A DNA stretch of 64,000 nucleotides, from the NCBI RefSeq assembly GCF_900099775.1, contig NZ_FMTM01000005.1:186001-250000 (forward strand). The letters are read 5' to 3'. Made by a program: the position numbers and the translations under genes. Positions 33,163 to 42,194 of this stretch are shown piece after piece (within the stretch, counting starts at the first letter, position 1; each line of letters starts with the position of its first letter). Source of the DNA: Rhizobium mongolense subsp. loessense (GTDB taxonomy: Bacteria > Pseudomonadota > Alphaproteobacteria > Rhizobiales > Rhizobiaceae). The notes beneath the pieces were generated by a model. The model did not search any database. It was given only the letters and a program-made list of their open reading frames with translations, and was not told where the DNA came from.

Positions 33163-34386
33163 ATGATACTCGGGAAGACGAAAGCGGTCGTAGTGTCAAC
33201 GGGCCTCGCCTTGTTGGTTGGCTGCCAGGGGGGAGCGCCCTATATCGACAGCTCCTTTTTGCAGCCCGATCTTGGGTATCAGAGGCCGCATCCTCAGCGA
33301 CCAGACCCGTCCGTGCCGTCGCCTGATGAAGGCCAAAACACTGGGCCACTAACGCCCGTCGAGGAAAACCCCACCGACACCTCGCCACCAAGCGAAGAGG
33401 CTGGACAAAACACACCGTGCGGACAGGCGACGATCTCCAAAATAAAGGCCCCTGGTTCAGAGCCCGTTTCATTGCAGTGTAATATCCAGCTGTCTTCGCA
33501 TGACGTCGTGAGCCATCAGCTGATCTTCGAAGGAAGCGCCGCTTCAAACGCGGTACTTGATTGTGGGGGAGGGCTAATTGACGTTAGTTCCGGTAGTTCA
33601 CGCATGCAAAAAACCGGGATCATTGTTCGCTCAACGCGAACTGCGTCAGGGCAATGGGATGCTCCGCGCAATGTCACCATTCGCAACTGCCGGATCAGAG
33701 GATTTGTCAGGATTTACGGTCTCGGAGAAAATGCCAACGGCGAAGTTATGAAGGCCTCTTCACTCAAGCCTAACCACACCAATTATGCCCAGGCAGCGGC
33801 ACCGGCCAACGTGAGATTTGAAAAAGTCCAAATCGAGGCGCCCAATGGCATACCCTTCTATGTGGGTCCGGGCGTAACGGGAGCGGCTTTGTTATCGTCT
33901 CAAATATCCGGCCGCAGCACCGCCGTTGCCGTATATCTTGATGCCGAGTCAGCCCGCAATACGATCTCCGGAAACGTCTTCAGCATCAAGACGGATAAGC
34001 GTGAGTTGATAGCAATCGATGGTTCTGCAAGAAATACGATTTCCCGCAATACATTCGAAAACTCCGACAATGGCGGAATATTCGTCTATCGCAATTGCGG
34101 AGAAGGCGGCGTTATTCGCCACCAAAAACCGGAGTTCAATCAAATAACGCAGAACACGTTTCGCTATTCTTCTGGCCGCCAGCAGCCGGCAGTTTGGCTG
34201 GGATCTCGCAACGGAGGCAAGGACTATTGCTTTACCGACCCGGCCTATCCATTTGGCAGCAGCGCAAGCAATGCAGACTTTGCTGACAACAACGAGGTCG
34301 AAGGAAACAGGATCGTCGGTGGTGGTCGCAATCTGATCGTCAGCAGGGGCGGCAACAATGTCGTTCGAGACAACACATCGCAATAG
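33163..34386 (+). CDS. Predicted lipoprotein with right-handed beta-helix domain
   Basis: 407 residues from ATG 33163 (GGAGATAAA upstream). Seen: lipoprotein signal ending LALLVGC; a Pro/Asp/Glu-rich linker of about 60 residues (HPQRPDPSVPSPDEG, ENPTDTSPPSEE); then repeated strand-turn units typical of parallel beta-helix or NosD-like proteins (NVTIRNCRIRGFVRI, NTISGNVFSI, NTISRNTFENSDNGGIFV, NNEVEGNRIVGGGRN). Beta-helix proteins often bind or cut polysaccharide. Directly after rkpJ on the same strand, so capsule binding, trimming or surface retention is a reasonable guess. No catalytic motif is certain. Confidence 0.72.
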   Translation: MILGKTKAVVVSTGLALLVGCQGGAPYIDSSFLQPDLGYQRPHPQRPDPSVPSPDEGQNTGPLTPVEENPTDTSPPSEEAGQNTPCGQATISKIKAPGSEPVSLQCNIQLSSHDVVSHQLIFEGSAASNAVLDCGGGLIDVSSGSSRMQKTGIIVRSTRTASGQWDAPRNVTIRNCRIRGFVRIYGLGENANGEVMKASSLKPNHTNYAQAAAPANVRFEKVQIEAPNGIPFYVGPGVTGAALLSSQISGRSTAVAVYLDAESARNTISGNVFSIKTDKRELIAIDGSARNTISRNTFENSDNGGIFVYRNCGEGGVIRHQKPEFNQITQNTFRYSSGRQQPAVWLGSRNGGKDYCFTDPAYPFGSSASNADFADNNEVEGNRIVGGGRNLIVSRGGNNVVRDNTSQ

Positions 34387-34500
34387 GCGGCTTCTGACAA
34401 CGGAAACCATGGCTACGTGCTTTTTTGCATCTGCTGGCACACGCCATATCTGTGCTAAGCGGTCGGAGTATGCGGATTTTAGAAAGGAATGGCGGAGCAA

Positions 34501-35346
34501 ATGGCTGTGAGCGAGACGCTACCTGCGGCAGGCACGAAACAGGTGATCTGCATAAATTGGGGTACGAAGTTCGGCCCCCCCTATATTAATCGCCTTTATG
34601 CCATGGTTGCGAGAAACATAACTCCGCCGTTTACCTTCACATGTTTCACCGATAACCGAGATGGCATTCGGCCTGAGGTTCTTTGCGAGGACCTACCACC
34701 ATTAGACGTCGCGAAAATGCCAGAGAAATCCCCAGGGATTTGGAATAAGGCGCGGCTTTGGGGCGAAACTTTAGGGTCACTCAGAGGCCCAGTTTTGTTC
34801 CTCGATCTGGACCTTGTGATTGTTGCGTCACTCGATCCGTTTTTTGAGGTTGGCAGCGCCGACGACGTTGTCATGGCGCGCAATCAGACCACGCCATTTG
34901 AAAAGCTCGGACAGACATCGCTGTTTCGATTTCCGGTGGGCAAGCTCGCACCACTGCAAGAAAAGTTTAAGGCGGCACCGCAGGTGATTGCGGATCAATA
35001 CCGGTTCGAGCAGCGTTTCGTAACCAGGAACGCTCCGGATGGTCCGAAGTTTTTCCCGCGCGAGTGGGTGCTGCACTTTCGTCAAGATTGCCGCCGTGCA
35101 TGGCCGCTCAATTACTTCCTTGCACCGCGGCTCCCCCAGAGCGCAAAAGTAGTCATTTTCCCTCGTGGCCTGCGCCCAGAGCAGGCGATAAGAGGGAAGT
35201 ACCACGAACGGGGCGCCGACACTCCGTTTGGACATCTCATGGCAAGTTTCAACAAGAGAAAGCGGCTGAAGCGGGACTCGTTCTTCGCGCATCTTCGGCA
35301 TTTTATCCTCCCGACACGCTGGGTGGCCGATCACTGGAGGGAGTAA
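34501..35346 (+). CDS. Glycosyltransferase (GT8-like, DxD)
   Basis: 281 residues from ATG 34501, which has GGAG 5 bases upstream; ATG 34489 is an alternative. Seen: ICINWGTKFGPPYINRLYAM, FTCFTDNRDGIR, a KARLWGETLGSLRGPVLFLD segment leading into the LDLDLVI metal motif, and a C-terminal ILHFRQDCRRAWP-like VLHFRQDCRRAWPLNYF. This family is common beside polysaccharide genes of alphaproteobacteria. Donor and acceptor are unknown. It stands alone between the beta-helix lipoprotein and the first membrane acyltransferase. Confidence 0.78.
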   Translation: MAVSETLPAAGTKQVICINWGTKFGPPYINRLYAMVARNITPPFTFTCFTDNRDGIRPEVLCEDLPPLDVAKMPEKSPGIWNKARLWGETLGSLRGPVLFLDLDLVIVASLDPFFEVGSADDVVMARNQTTPFEKLGQTSLFRFPVGKLAPLQEKFKAAPQVIADQYRFEQRFVTRNAPDGPKFFPREWVLHFRQDCRRAWPLNYFLAPRLPQSAKVVIFPRGLRPEQAIRGKYHERGADTPFGHLMASFNKRKRLKRDSFFAHLRHFILPTRWVADHWRE

Positions 35347-35635
35347 GCATGTTAAACTGCCGTTTCTCTTCGCAGGCCCGGCGACGATCGACGTTATGAT
35401 TTGGCTAGCCGCTAGGCCGAGGCTGCAGCGATCCTTTCTCGTCCGAACGAAGCTAGCCGGTCCTCGGAGCGCCGGCTGAACAATGCTCGGGCCTGTTTAC
35501 TCGCCGGAAGTCAGCGGCTGCGGAGACGTCCTTGATTGAAAATATAACGATGACGCAGTCCTTGCCTCATTGCGGGCAAATCGCACGGCTACGGATAGCC
35601 GCGATTCAGCGGTCGAACTTTCCAAAGGAGCCGAA

Positions 35636-37708
35636 ATGATATTGAGCCAAAGCCGGCCCAGTTATAGGGCCGAGCTCGATGGGCTGCGCGCCGTCGCCGT
35701 AATACCGGTTGTACTCTATCATATCGGACTGGCCTGGCTTCCCGGCGGCTTCGTTGGCGTCGATGTTTTCTTTGTCCTCTCCGGCTATTTCATGGCCAGA
35801 ATTATCTCGTCGGAGATCGCGGCGGGCTCCTTCAATATCTGGCAGTTCTACAGTCGCCGCATCAGACGAATTTTGCCCGCGCTCACCGCGGTTCTTGCCG
35901 CAAGCACGATCGCAGCGTGGTTCCTGTTCATGCCTCAGGAGTTCGAATACTTCGCTAAGAGTCTGATCGGAGCAGCTACTTTTACCGCCAATATACTGTT
36001 CCAAAAAGAAAGCGGCTACTTCGATCTTGCAGCGCACACGAAGCCTCTGCTTCACACGTGGTCACTGAGCGTCGAGGAGCAATTCTACATATTCTTTCCG
36101 CTTACCCTTCTCCTGGCGCGGAAGTCGCGCGCAGTGACATTGGCAGTTTTGATAGCGGCATTCTTTTTGTCATTTGCCGCCAGCTGCTGGGCCGCCTTCA
36201 ACGCCACATCTCAGGGGTTTTACCTGCTTCCTTTTCGGGTATGGGAGCTCCTGCTTGGGTCGCTGGTTGCCCTTGTTCCTGCACCGAAACTGACGCAGCG
36301 CAGCGAAAGCTTGATGGCTGGGGTGGGCCTGCTTGGAATCGTTGCTGCTTTCTTCGCCTACAATGTTGACACGCCCTTTCCTGGCTACTACGCGCTCCTG
36401 CCGTGCCTGTCTGCTGCCGCAGTGATATTTTCACGGGCCGAGGGGAGCTGGAGTTACGCCCTTCTAAAGGCGCCGCCGATGATGTTCATCGGAAAGATTT
36501 CGTACTCTGTCTATCTCTGGCACTGGCCCATTATCGTTTTTACCCGCTACCTCAACCTCGGAATGGAGGCCTGGTTGGAAGGCGCAATGGTCTTTGCTTG
36601 CGCGCTCGCGCTCGGATACCTCTCGTGGCGTTTTATCGAGCAACCATTCAGGCAAGGCGGCGGCATGAGTATAGTCACGCCGCTTGTTTCGGGCGGGGCG
36701 GCAGTTGCGGCCTCGGTTGCAGTTGCGAGCACGATCATTGCCTATCATGGGATGCCGTGGCGTCTCAGCGGGGATGCGCTCCAGCTTTATGCGGCAACTT
36801 ACGATCAAAGTCCTTTTTCTCAACCGCGTTGCTTTGCCGATACCAACGGAAACGGCCTGTCCGTCGCGGCCATAGAGGAGGGCCGGCTTTGCGTTGTGGG
36901 TGATCCCTCCACAACTGCTCCCCCGTCCTTTGTCGTTTGGGGAGACTCGCATTCGGCCGCGATGGCTCCTGCAATCGATCTTGCAGCGCGCAAGGCAGGA
37001 ATAAGGGGTGTACTTGTCGGTCGTGGCGGTTGCCCACCGCTCCCTAACGCCGCATTTTCATCTCAAAAGAACGTCGAACGCTGCGTCGATCACAACAAGG
37101 CGGCGCTTTCCTTCATTGAAACACAGAAGATCCCTTATGTATTTCTAGTCGCCTACTGGCCAAAATATGTCCACCGATCCGAGCTGCCTAATCAGGGCAT
37201 CTTCTTCGATCCTAACATTGCTCCACCCGTCGAAGACTGGTCCGGGCCGGTGCGCAACAGCCTGGAGGAAACCATCACGCGGTTAGACGCGGCTGGAACG
37301 AAGTCTGTATTGGTACTTGACGTTCCTGAAATGGGCGTACCGGTCCCCGAAGCACTAGCGAGAGCCGTAACGACAAGCCGCTCTGAGGATATTGCTCCCT
37401 CGCGCGACTACACCGATCAACGACAGTCGTTGGCAAGAATGGTGCTGAACGATGTCGCCAAGCGCAAGAACGCCTATCTCGTAGACCCTCTCCCTAAGCT
37501 GTGTGACGCTACCCGTTGCCACGCGATCATCAACGACACTGTAATGTACAAGGACGCCGATCATCTTTCCGCATCGGGCGCTAGAATTCTTGCTCCCATC
37601 TTCGACGGTGTGATCAACGTGATTGCGCATTCCGTTCCTGCGCAAGCAGTTGGCGGGAAGCCTGGATCGTCAGAAGCAATAAAACCACCATTCGATGTGG
37701 CGTTTTAG
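35636..37708 (+). CDS. Membrane O-acyltransferase with SGNH domain (OafA/AT3-SGNH), copy 1
   Basis: 690 residues from ATG 35636, preceded by AAAGGAG. Seen: acyltransferase-3 domain with YRAELDGLRAVAVIPVVLYH, GGFVGVDVFFVLSGYFMARI, LHTWSLSVEEQFYIFFPL and YSVYLWHWPIIVF, about ten membrane helices. A periplasmic SGNH domain follows, with VVWGDSHSAAMAPAID and the closing MYKDADHLSASGA (Asp-x-x-His). Known: AT3-SGNH proteins move acetyl or other acyl groups onto extracytoplasmic sugars. Very similar to the protein at 39336 through both domains, so the two are duplicates. A sialyltransferase-like gene lies convergently just downstream (37860). Confidence 0.92.
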   Translation: MILSQSRPSYRAELDGLRAVAVIPVVLYHIGLAWLPGGFVGVDVFFVLSGYFMARIISSEIAAGSFNIWQFYSRRIRRILPALTAVLAASTIAAWFLFMPQEFEYFAKSLIGAATFTANILFQKESGYFDLAAHTKPLLHTWSLSVEEQFYIFFPLTLLLARKSRAVTLAVLIAAFFLSFAASCWAAFNATSQGFYLLPFRVWELLLGSLVALVPAPKLTQRSESLMAGVGLLGIVAAFFAYNVDTPFPGYYALLPCLSAAAVIFSRAEGSWSYALLKAPPMMFIGKISYSVYLWHWPIIVFTRYLNLGMEAWLEGAMVFACALALGYLSWRFIEQPFRQGGGMSIVTPLVSGGAAVAASVAVASTIIAYHGMPWRLSGDALQLYAATYDQSPFSQPRCFADTNGNGLSVAAIEEGRLCVVGDPSTTAPPSFVVWGDSHSAAMAPAIDLAARKAGIRGVLVGRGGCPPLPNAAFSSQKNVERCVDHNKAALSFIETQKIPYVFLVAYWPKYVHRSELPNQGIFFDPNIAPPVEDWSGPVRNSLEETITRLDAAGTKSVLVLDVPEMGVPVPEALARAVTTSRSEDIAPSRDYTDQRQSLARMVLNDVAKRKNAYLVDPLPKLCDATRCHAIINDTVMYKDADHLSASGARILAPIFDGVINVIAHSVPAQAVGGKPGSSEAIKPPFDVAF

Positions 37709-37859
37709 TATGCGCAAGGGGCGAGGGGCGCATTGACACTTCGGCCCTAACGCGTGTCGGCATGGCTGAATTGAGGCCGATAATTGATATCTATTCCGTA
37801 CAATACACCGTCGAGCGCGCGGGCATTGATACCATTTCGCTTACTCCTGGCAAAACTCG

Positions 37860-38576
37860 TTAACTGCGGGCAAAAGAGATCGGGCTAGCCATGTGTTTAT
37901 CGATGTCATCCCTGTTTCGAACGAGGGGAAGGCCGATTTGCGCGGAGAGCTCGCCCTCGGTGGTGAACACATTCCCGCGATTTCGGAGCTGCGTCAGCAC
38001 AAAAGTATCCTCCGCGATCTGTCGCCGAAGCTTGCCCTTGTCGTTGTAAGAATGGCCCATTTTCGTCACGGAGAACCCGGCCAGGGTCACTGATGGCGCG
38101 CCCATGAAAAGGGCGTAACAAACAGCCGCAACTCCGTTTGTGACTTTTCCGAGTTCTCCCACACCAGGGGGGAGGCCACCGCTCACGGCGGTGACGATCG
38201 CCTCACGCTCCTCTTTGGTGGCGCGCATCAGACTCTTGTACTGCACCTGGCGCATCAACAGCAGCCTCAGTCGCATAAACCATAGGGGTTTCGTGTGGAG
38301 CCATAAAAGACCTCTCGTTCTCACGTGAGGGTGCTCATCCCAAGACTTCTTTCTCTTTCGAAACGTCAGGTCGGCCGGTGGGAGACCCAAGGCGGCAGCC
38401 GTTTTGCCCGAGTTGTTGACGTCGACGCGAGCGCAATGTCCGATCAAGTCAGCCGGCACTGTAGGGCATGGGGCGGAGCCGAGGATCAACCACGGCTGAT
38501 CGCGAATGTCGAGCTGCGAGAGCCAGCGGCGGTGTTTTTCCCGGAGGATTTCGAGCGCGTCAGGTCCAACTGTCAT
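37860..38576 (-). CDS. Sialyltransferase/MptE-like protein (unassigned glycosyltransferase-like)
   Basis: 238 residues. Seen: PWLILGSAPCPTVPADLIGH (a nucleotide-binding-type G-S-x-P loop near residue 32), then VTNGVAAVCYALFMGAPSVT leading to LAGFSVTKMGHSYND. The combination GSxP...NGxxAxxxAxxxGAxxVxxxGF...GHxYND also occurs at 54534-55259 and in the decayed copy at 41368, and resembles the S-motif of GT29/GT42 sialyltransferases and DUF115/MptE proteins. Function not known; a glycosyltransferase is plausible. Start ATG 38576 has a weak ribosome site. Convergent with acyltransferase copy 1. Confidence 0.6.
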   Translation of the reverse strand: MTVGPDALEILREKHRRWLSQLDIRDQPWLILGSAPCPTVPADLIGHCARVDVNNSGKTAAALGLPPADLTFRKRKKSWDEHPHVRTRGLLWLHTKPLWFMRLRLLLMRQVQYKSLMRATKEEREAIVTAVSGGLPPGVGELGKVTNGVAAVCYALFMGAPSVTLAGFSVTKMGHSYNDKGKLRRQIAEDTFVLTQLRNRGNVFTTEGELSAQIGLPLVRNRDDIDKHMASPISFARS

Positions 38577-39335
38577 CTAGAAATTTCCGTCGCTTAGTTT
38601 GCAAGTAATATTCTGCGCCATGTCTTGCATAACCCAATCGACGTGTCCACTCCGGCTGAATTTCCGTGACGCCGTTAATCGCGGCAGTTTATATTCGGCG
38701 TTTCCCCTCCCGCACACCAAAGACGGTTGATGCACAGTCACTTGAACAACTTGGCCACGATGATATGATTCAGGTGTCGTGAAGGCCCTGTTGGGCTGCG
38801 ACGGGCCATATCAGCCGTAAGATCGCGGCTACCCCGCATCTGCGGTAAATCGGCCGATTCTGCATCCGACGGTAGCAAGTCACGGCGATTTTCGAGATTA
38901 ATACTGCATTTTCTGGTTCTCTTTTCGTGGGCCAGCGACCGCGGCGCTGGAGAACATGGCATTCGTCAAGCGCTTGAATTTGTCCGTTATATTCCCTCAC
39001 GTCCGATGCCGACAGTGTGGCTATCGTTCCTCCGAACGCCGCTGTGGCCTTCCTCCGCGCGTATGATCGAGGTTTGTGCTTGCAGGCTCAGCGATGGAAT
39101 GCAGTCGCAAAAAAGTCCATGTTCTTTTGTGATTGATCACAAAGTCGGCCCGCATGGATCTTGCATATGCCGATCTTCTCTGTGCTGACGTTGCCTAGCG
39201 ACATTTCGCAAGCAGGTGATTGACGAGGCCAGCGGCTCGGCTACAAGTGGTCCGCCTCCAAGAGGGGTTGAGCGGGTTACATTTCCCCTGCCTGAGGCAA
39301 CGTCCGCGATCGGTAGTCCGTAGAGGAGCAGCTCG
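38577..39335. other. 759-bp intergenic region with an 18-bp dyad
   Basis: No coding sequence I can support. It lies between the divergent sialyltransferase-like gene and acyltransferase copy 2 and must hold both promoters. The main structure is the dyad at 39126-39143. Short frames on either strand look random. Confidence 0.45.
39126..39143. promoter_or_regulatory. Perfect 18-bp inverted repeat, candidate operator
   Basis: Seen: TTTGTGAT, spacer TG, ATCACAAA. The half-site TGTGA resembles CRP/FNR-family sites, but the spacing (TGTGA-4-TCACA) is two bases shorter than CRP. It lies about 190 bp before the acyltransferase copy 2 start. Binding protein unknown. Confidence 0.4.
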
Positions 39336-41366
39336 ATTTTAACATATCGACCCATTGAGTATCGACCCGGTCTGGACGGATTGCGAGCCGTTGCAATCTT
39401 GCCGGTGCTCCTATTTCATGCAGGTTTCGGGGCGTTCAGCGGCGGGTTCGTCGGTGTTGATGTGTTCTTCGTCCTCTCGGGATTTTTCATGGCGAGGATC
39501 ATCCTGGCCGACCTTGACCGCGGCAGATTCAGTCTTCTGGAGTTTTATGTCCGGCGCATGCGGCGCATCTTCCCGGCGCTGTTCTCAATGATGGCTGTTT
39601 CGGCTGTCGCGGCATGGTTCTTGTTCATGCCGCAGGAATTTTTGTATTTCGCTGATAGCCTAATAGCCGCCGCATTGTTCACTTCAAACGTTCTGTTTCA
39701 TCGCGAGAGTGGCTATTTTGATATTGCCGCCGAGGTGAAGCCTTTGCTTCATACTTGGTCCCTGTCTGTCGAGGAGCAGTTCTACCTTGTTTTCCCCGTC
39801 GCGCTTTTCATTTGCTATAAATTTGCAGGCAGGCGCATGTTCGGGATCGTTCTGGCGGTCTCGCTGCTGTCGTTTATAGCAAGCATCTTCGAAGTATATC
39901 ATAAACCGGAGAAAGCATTCTACCTGCTGCATTTCCGCGTTTGGGAATTGCTGATAGGAGTTCTGGTCGCTATTGCGCCGCAAGCGAACTATCGAGCCCG
40001 CGCGTCTCAAGCCATGACAGCACTGGGGCTCGTTGCAATCTTCGCAACCGTCTTTTTCTATTCCCCTAGCACTCCTTTCCCGGGGTTTACTGCCGCAGTT
40101 CCCTGTGTTGGTACGGCACTTGTGATCCACGCCAATTGCCGAGACGGCTTGATTGCCCGCTTTCTCGACAATCCCGTTTCGGTCTTTATCGGCCGTATCT
40201 CGTATTCCCTCTATCTTTGGCACTGGCCTGTTATCGTGTTTTCGCGCTCCGCTCTTGAACACGAACTGACGACCGAGTGGGCACTGACGGTCGTCGCATT
40301 GTCGTTCGCGTTGGCCTACCTTTCCTGGAGGTTTGTAGAGCAACCCGCCCGATACGGGAGGCTAGCGCCCTCGGGTGCAGCCATAGCCGGCCTGAGCAGC
40401 GCCGCAATTGTTTCGGCGATCGCCTTCGGAACTGTCGTCAAAAGATTTGAAGGCATTCCCCATCGTTTACCCGAAGAGGCTCTCCGGCTTTACCAAGCCA
40501 CTCATGATGAGAGCCCGTTTTTCTCTCGGTTGTGCTTTGCCGATTCGGACGGGGATGGCTTGACCTTGGCTCAGATAAGAAGAGGCGACCTTTGCAGGAT
40601 TGGAGTGCAATCTTCAAGCGAGCCGCAGTTCCTTGTGTGGGGTGACTCTCACGCCGCGGCCATTGCTCCGGCAATCGACGTTGCAGCCCGCGAGATGGGT
40701 CTGTCCGGTATGTTCCTCGGCCGCGCCTCCTGCCCGCCCTTACCGAATGCGGACTTCGGCCCCCCTTGGGCGGTGAAGCGGTGCATCGAGTATAATTCAA
40801 CAGTAATGTCGTTTATCGAGCAGAGGAAGTTCCCTTTCATCTTCATGGTTGGTTACTGGCCGAAATACGTACATAGGGCCGAGCTTCCGGGTGGGGGCGT
40901 CTTTTTCGACCCGCGTGTAGAACCCACCTTGGCAGATTGGTCTTCGCCTGTCAGGGCGAGTTTAAACACCACACTCGCTAAGTTCGCTCACGAGGGGACG
41001 AAGGCGGTGCTGGTAATGGATGTACCGGAGGTTGGCTCCGACGTCCCAGAAGCCCTCGCCAAAGCCGTAGTCGCTGGAAGATCGCTTGATATAGCCCCTC
41101 CTCTTGATTACACGAGCAAAAGGCAGGCGTTAGCACGGCGGGTGCTGGACGAGGCAGCCAAATCGAACGGAGCGCTGGTGGTAGACCCCATGGGCGCAAT
41201 CTGCGATGCTTTCAGATGTCACGTGATGCGAGAGGGCACTGTCCTGTATAAGGACGGAGATCACCTATCGGCCAAGGGTGCGGCGAGTCTATCGGAAGTC
41301 TTCCGCCCCGTCATGGGTATTATAAGAGCGGGCGTCCCTTCTTTGACGTCTGAAAAGCGATCATGA
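39336..41366 (+). CDS. Membrane O-acyltransferase with SGNH domain (AT3-SGNH), copy 2, irregular start
   Basis: About 676 residues. Seen: YRPGLDGLRAVAILPVLLFH, GGFVGVDVFFVLSGFFMARI, LHTWSLSVEEQFYLVFPV, YSLYLWHWPVIVF; SGNH part with LVWGDSHAAAIAPAID and LYKDGDHLSAKGA. Near-duplicate of copy 1. Start problem: no ATG or GTG precedes the essential LDGLRA motif. The frame opens after a TAG at 39321, and the best candidate is ATT 39336 with GAGGAG 7 bases upstream; ATT 39354 is another. A TTG at 39381 would cut the LDGL motif. TATCGACCC is repeated 15 bp apart at 39345 and 39360, suggesting a small duplication altered the 5' end. Expression is therefore uncertain. Confidence 0.8.
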   Translation: MLTYRPIEYRPGLDGLRAVAILPVLLFHAGFGAFSGGFVGVDVFFVLSGFFMARIILADLDRGRFSLLEFYVRRMRRIFPALFSMMAVSAVAAWFLFMPQEFLYFADSLIAAALFTSNVLFHRESGYFDIAAEVKPLLHTWSLSVEEQFYLVFPVALFICYKFAGRRMFGIVLAVSLLSFIASIFEVYHKPEKAFYLLHFRVWELLIGVLVAIAPQANYRARASQAMTALGLVAIFATVFFYSPSTPFPGFTAAVPCVGTALVIHANCRDGLIARFLDNPVSVFIGRISYSLYLWHWPVIVFSRSALEHELTTEWALTVVALSFALAYLSWRFVEQPARYGRLAPSGAAIAGLSSAAIVSAIAFGTVVKRFEGIPHRLPEEALRLYQATHDESPFFSRLCFADSDGDGLTLAQIRRGDLCRIGVQSSSEPQFLVWGDSHAAAIAPAIDVAAREMGLSGMFLGRASCPPLPNADFGPPWAVKRCIEYNSTVMSFIEQRKFPFIFMVGYWPKYVHRAELPGGGVFFDPRVEPTLADWSSPVRASLNTTLAKFAHEGTKAVLVMDVPEVGSDVPEALAKAVVAGRSLDIAPPLDYTSKRQALARRVLDEAAKSNGALVVDPMGAICDAFRCHVMREGTVLYKDGDHLSAKGAASLSEVFRPVMGIIRAGVPSLTSEKRS

Positions 41367-41367
41367 C

Positions 41368-41745
41368 CTTTCGCTAAAACGCGGCCAAGCGGCGCTGGAG
41401 GAGAGCCTTAGGGTATTTGATTACCAGTGATGAACTGCAGATCGTCAGCAGGTATAAGCGCATGGCGCTCCTGCACAAGGTCTACGGGCTGAAACCGCTG
41501 AACTCAATGCGGATCAGAAATGCTCAAACGGCATAAACGCCGTATTGTTCGCGCTCTATCACAAGACGCTGGCCGTCATAATCACAGGCATTACCCGAAA
41601 TCAGTCGGCCATGCCTACAATAAGGAAGCAACGGCTGTCTCGACAGCGTTGCTGTCTTCGCCAAAGCGCCTGCCAAGCTGCGCTCTAGGTGAGGTGCGGC
41701 ACGCTCGGAATTGCCCAGATCGGGGCTTCAATCCCATACTTCAGC
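41368..41745 (+). pseudogene. Decayed copy of the sialyltransferase/MptE-like gene
   Basis: Seen: pieces of the same protein as 54534-55259 appear in successive frames. Frame one (from 41380) gives QAALEESLRVFDYQ then stops. A second frame gives RYKRMALLHKVYGLK (intact gene: KYERMALLDKVCGLK). A third gives QKCSNGINAVLFALYHKT and VIITGI (intact gene: EKCSNGVNAVLFAFCHGA, VIITGI). The next gives GHAYNKE (intact: GHAYNDE), and the tail GTLGIAQIGA matches the C-terminal GIP region. At least three frameshifts and one stop make it non-functional. It follows directly after the stop of acyltransferase copy 2, on the same strand. Confidence 0.8.
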
Positions 41746-41835
41746 CAGATTTCATGGAAATTTCCTCGAATGATCCGGACATTCGATCTGCCGGATGGGA
41801 GTCTCGCTCACTTTCATAAACCAGCGGAGAGAGCG

Positions 41836-42120
41836 ATGGCAGATATTCGTACCGACCGACCGATTTCAGCGGCGGCAATATTTCAGATCTTGCCCCGGTT
41901 CCTGCGCCGAGGGATCGCAATTGAGGCCCCCGGCTGCACCGAATTGGCGTCACGTCGGCAGGATAGACGAACTTTCCAGGCACTTGCCAAGTTGAGTGAT
42001 GAACACCTGCGCGATATTGGCGTCTATCGCAAGCCGTGCGGTGTCAAGTCAGACTATCTCTCCCGGGACTTTCATCTGGGCAAGGAAATCGAATTCGCCT
42101 ACTATCGCTTGGATGAATAG
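41836..42120 (+). CDS. DUF1127 domain protein
   Basis: 94 residues, ATG 41836 with GGAGAG upstream. Seen: C-terminal RTFQALAKLSDEHLRDIGVY, the DUF1127 signature, in a longer than usual frame with extra N- and C-terminal segments. Known: small Arg-rich DUF1127 proteins are common in Rhizobiaceae; some bind RNA and influence phosphate or central metabolism. Followed 75 bp later by a GNAT gene on the same strand. No link to capsule synthesis is evident. Confidence 0.75.
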   Translation: MADIRTDRPISAAAIFQILPRFLRRGIAIEAPGCTELASRRQDRRTFQALAKLSDEHLRDIGVYRKPCGVKSDYLSRDFHLGKEIEFAYYRLDE

Positions 42121-42194
42121 GTGTATTTTCGTTACTTGCATGTTGGCCTTTGCCATTCGGAAGGGAAATCGTGACCGACAAGGGGGGTTGTTGC

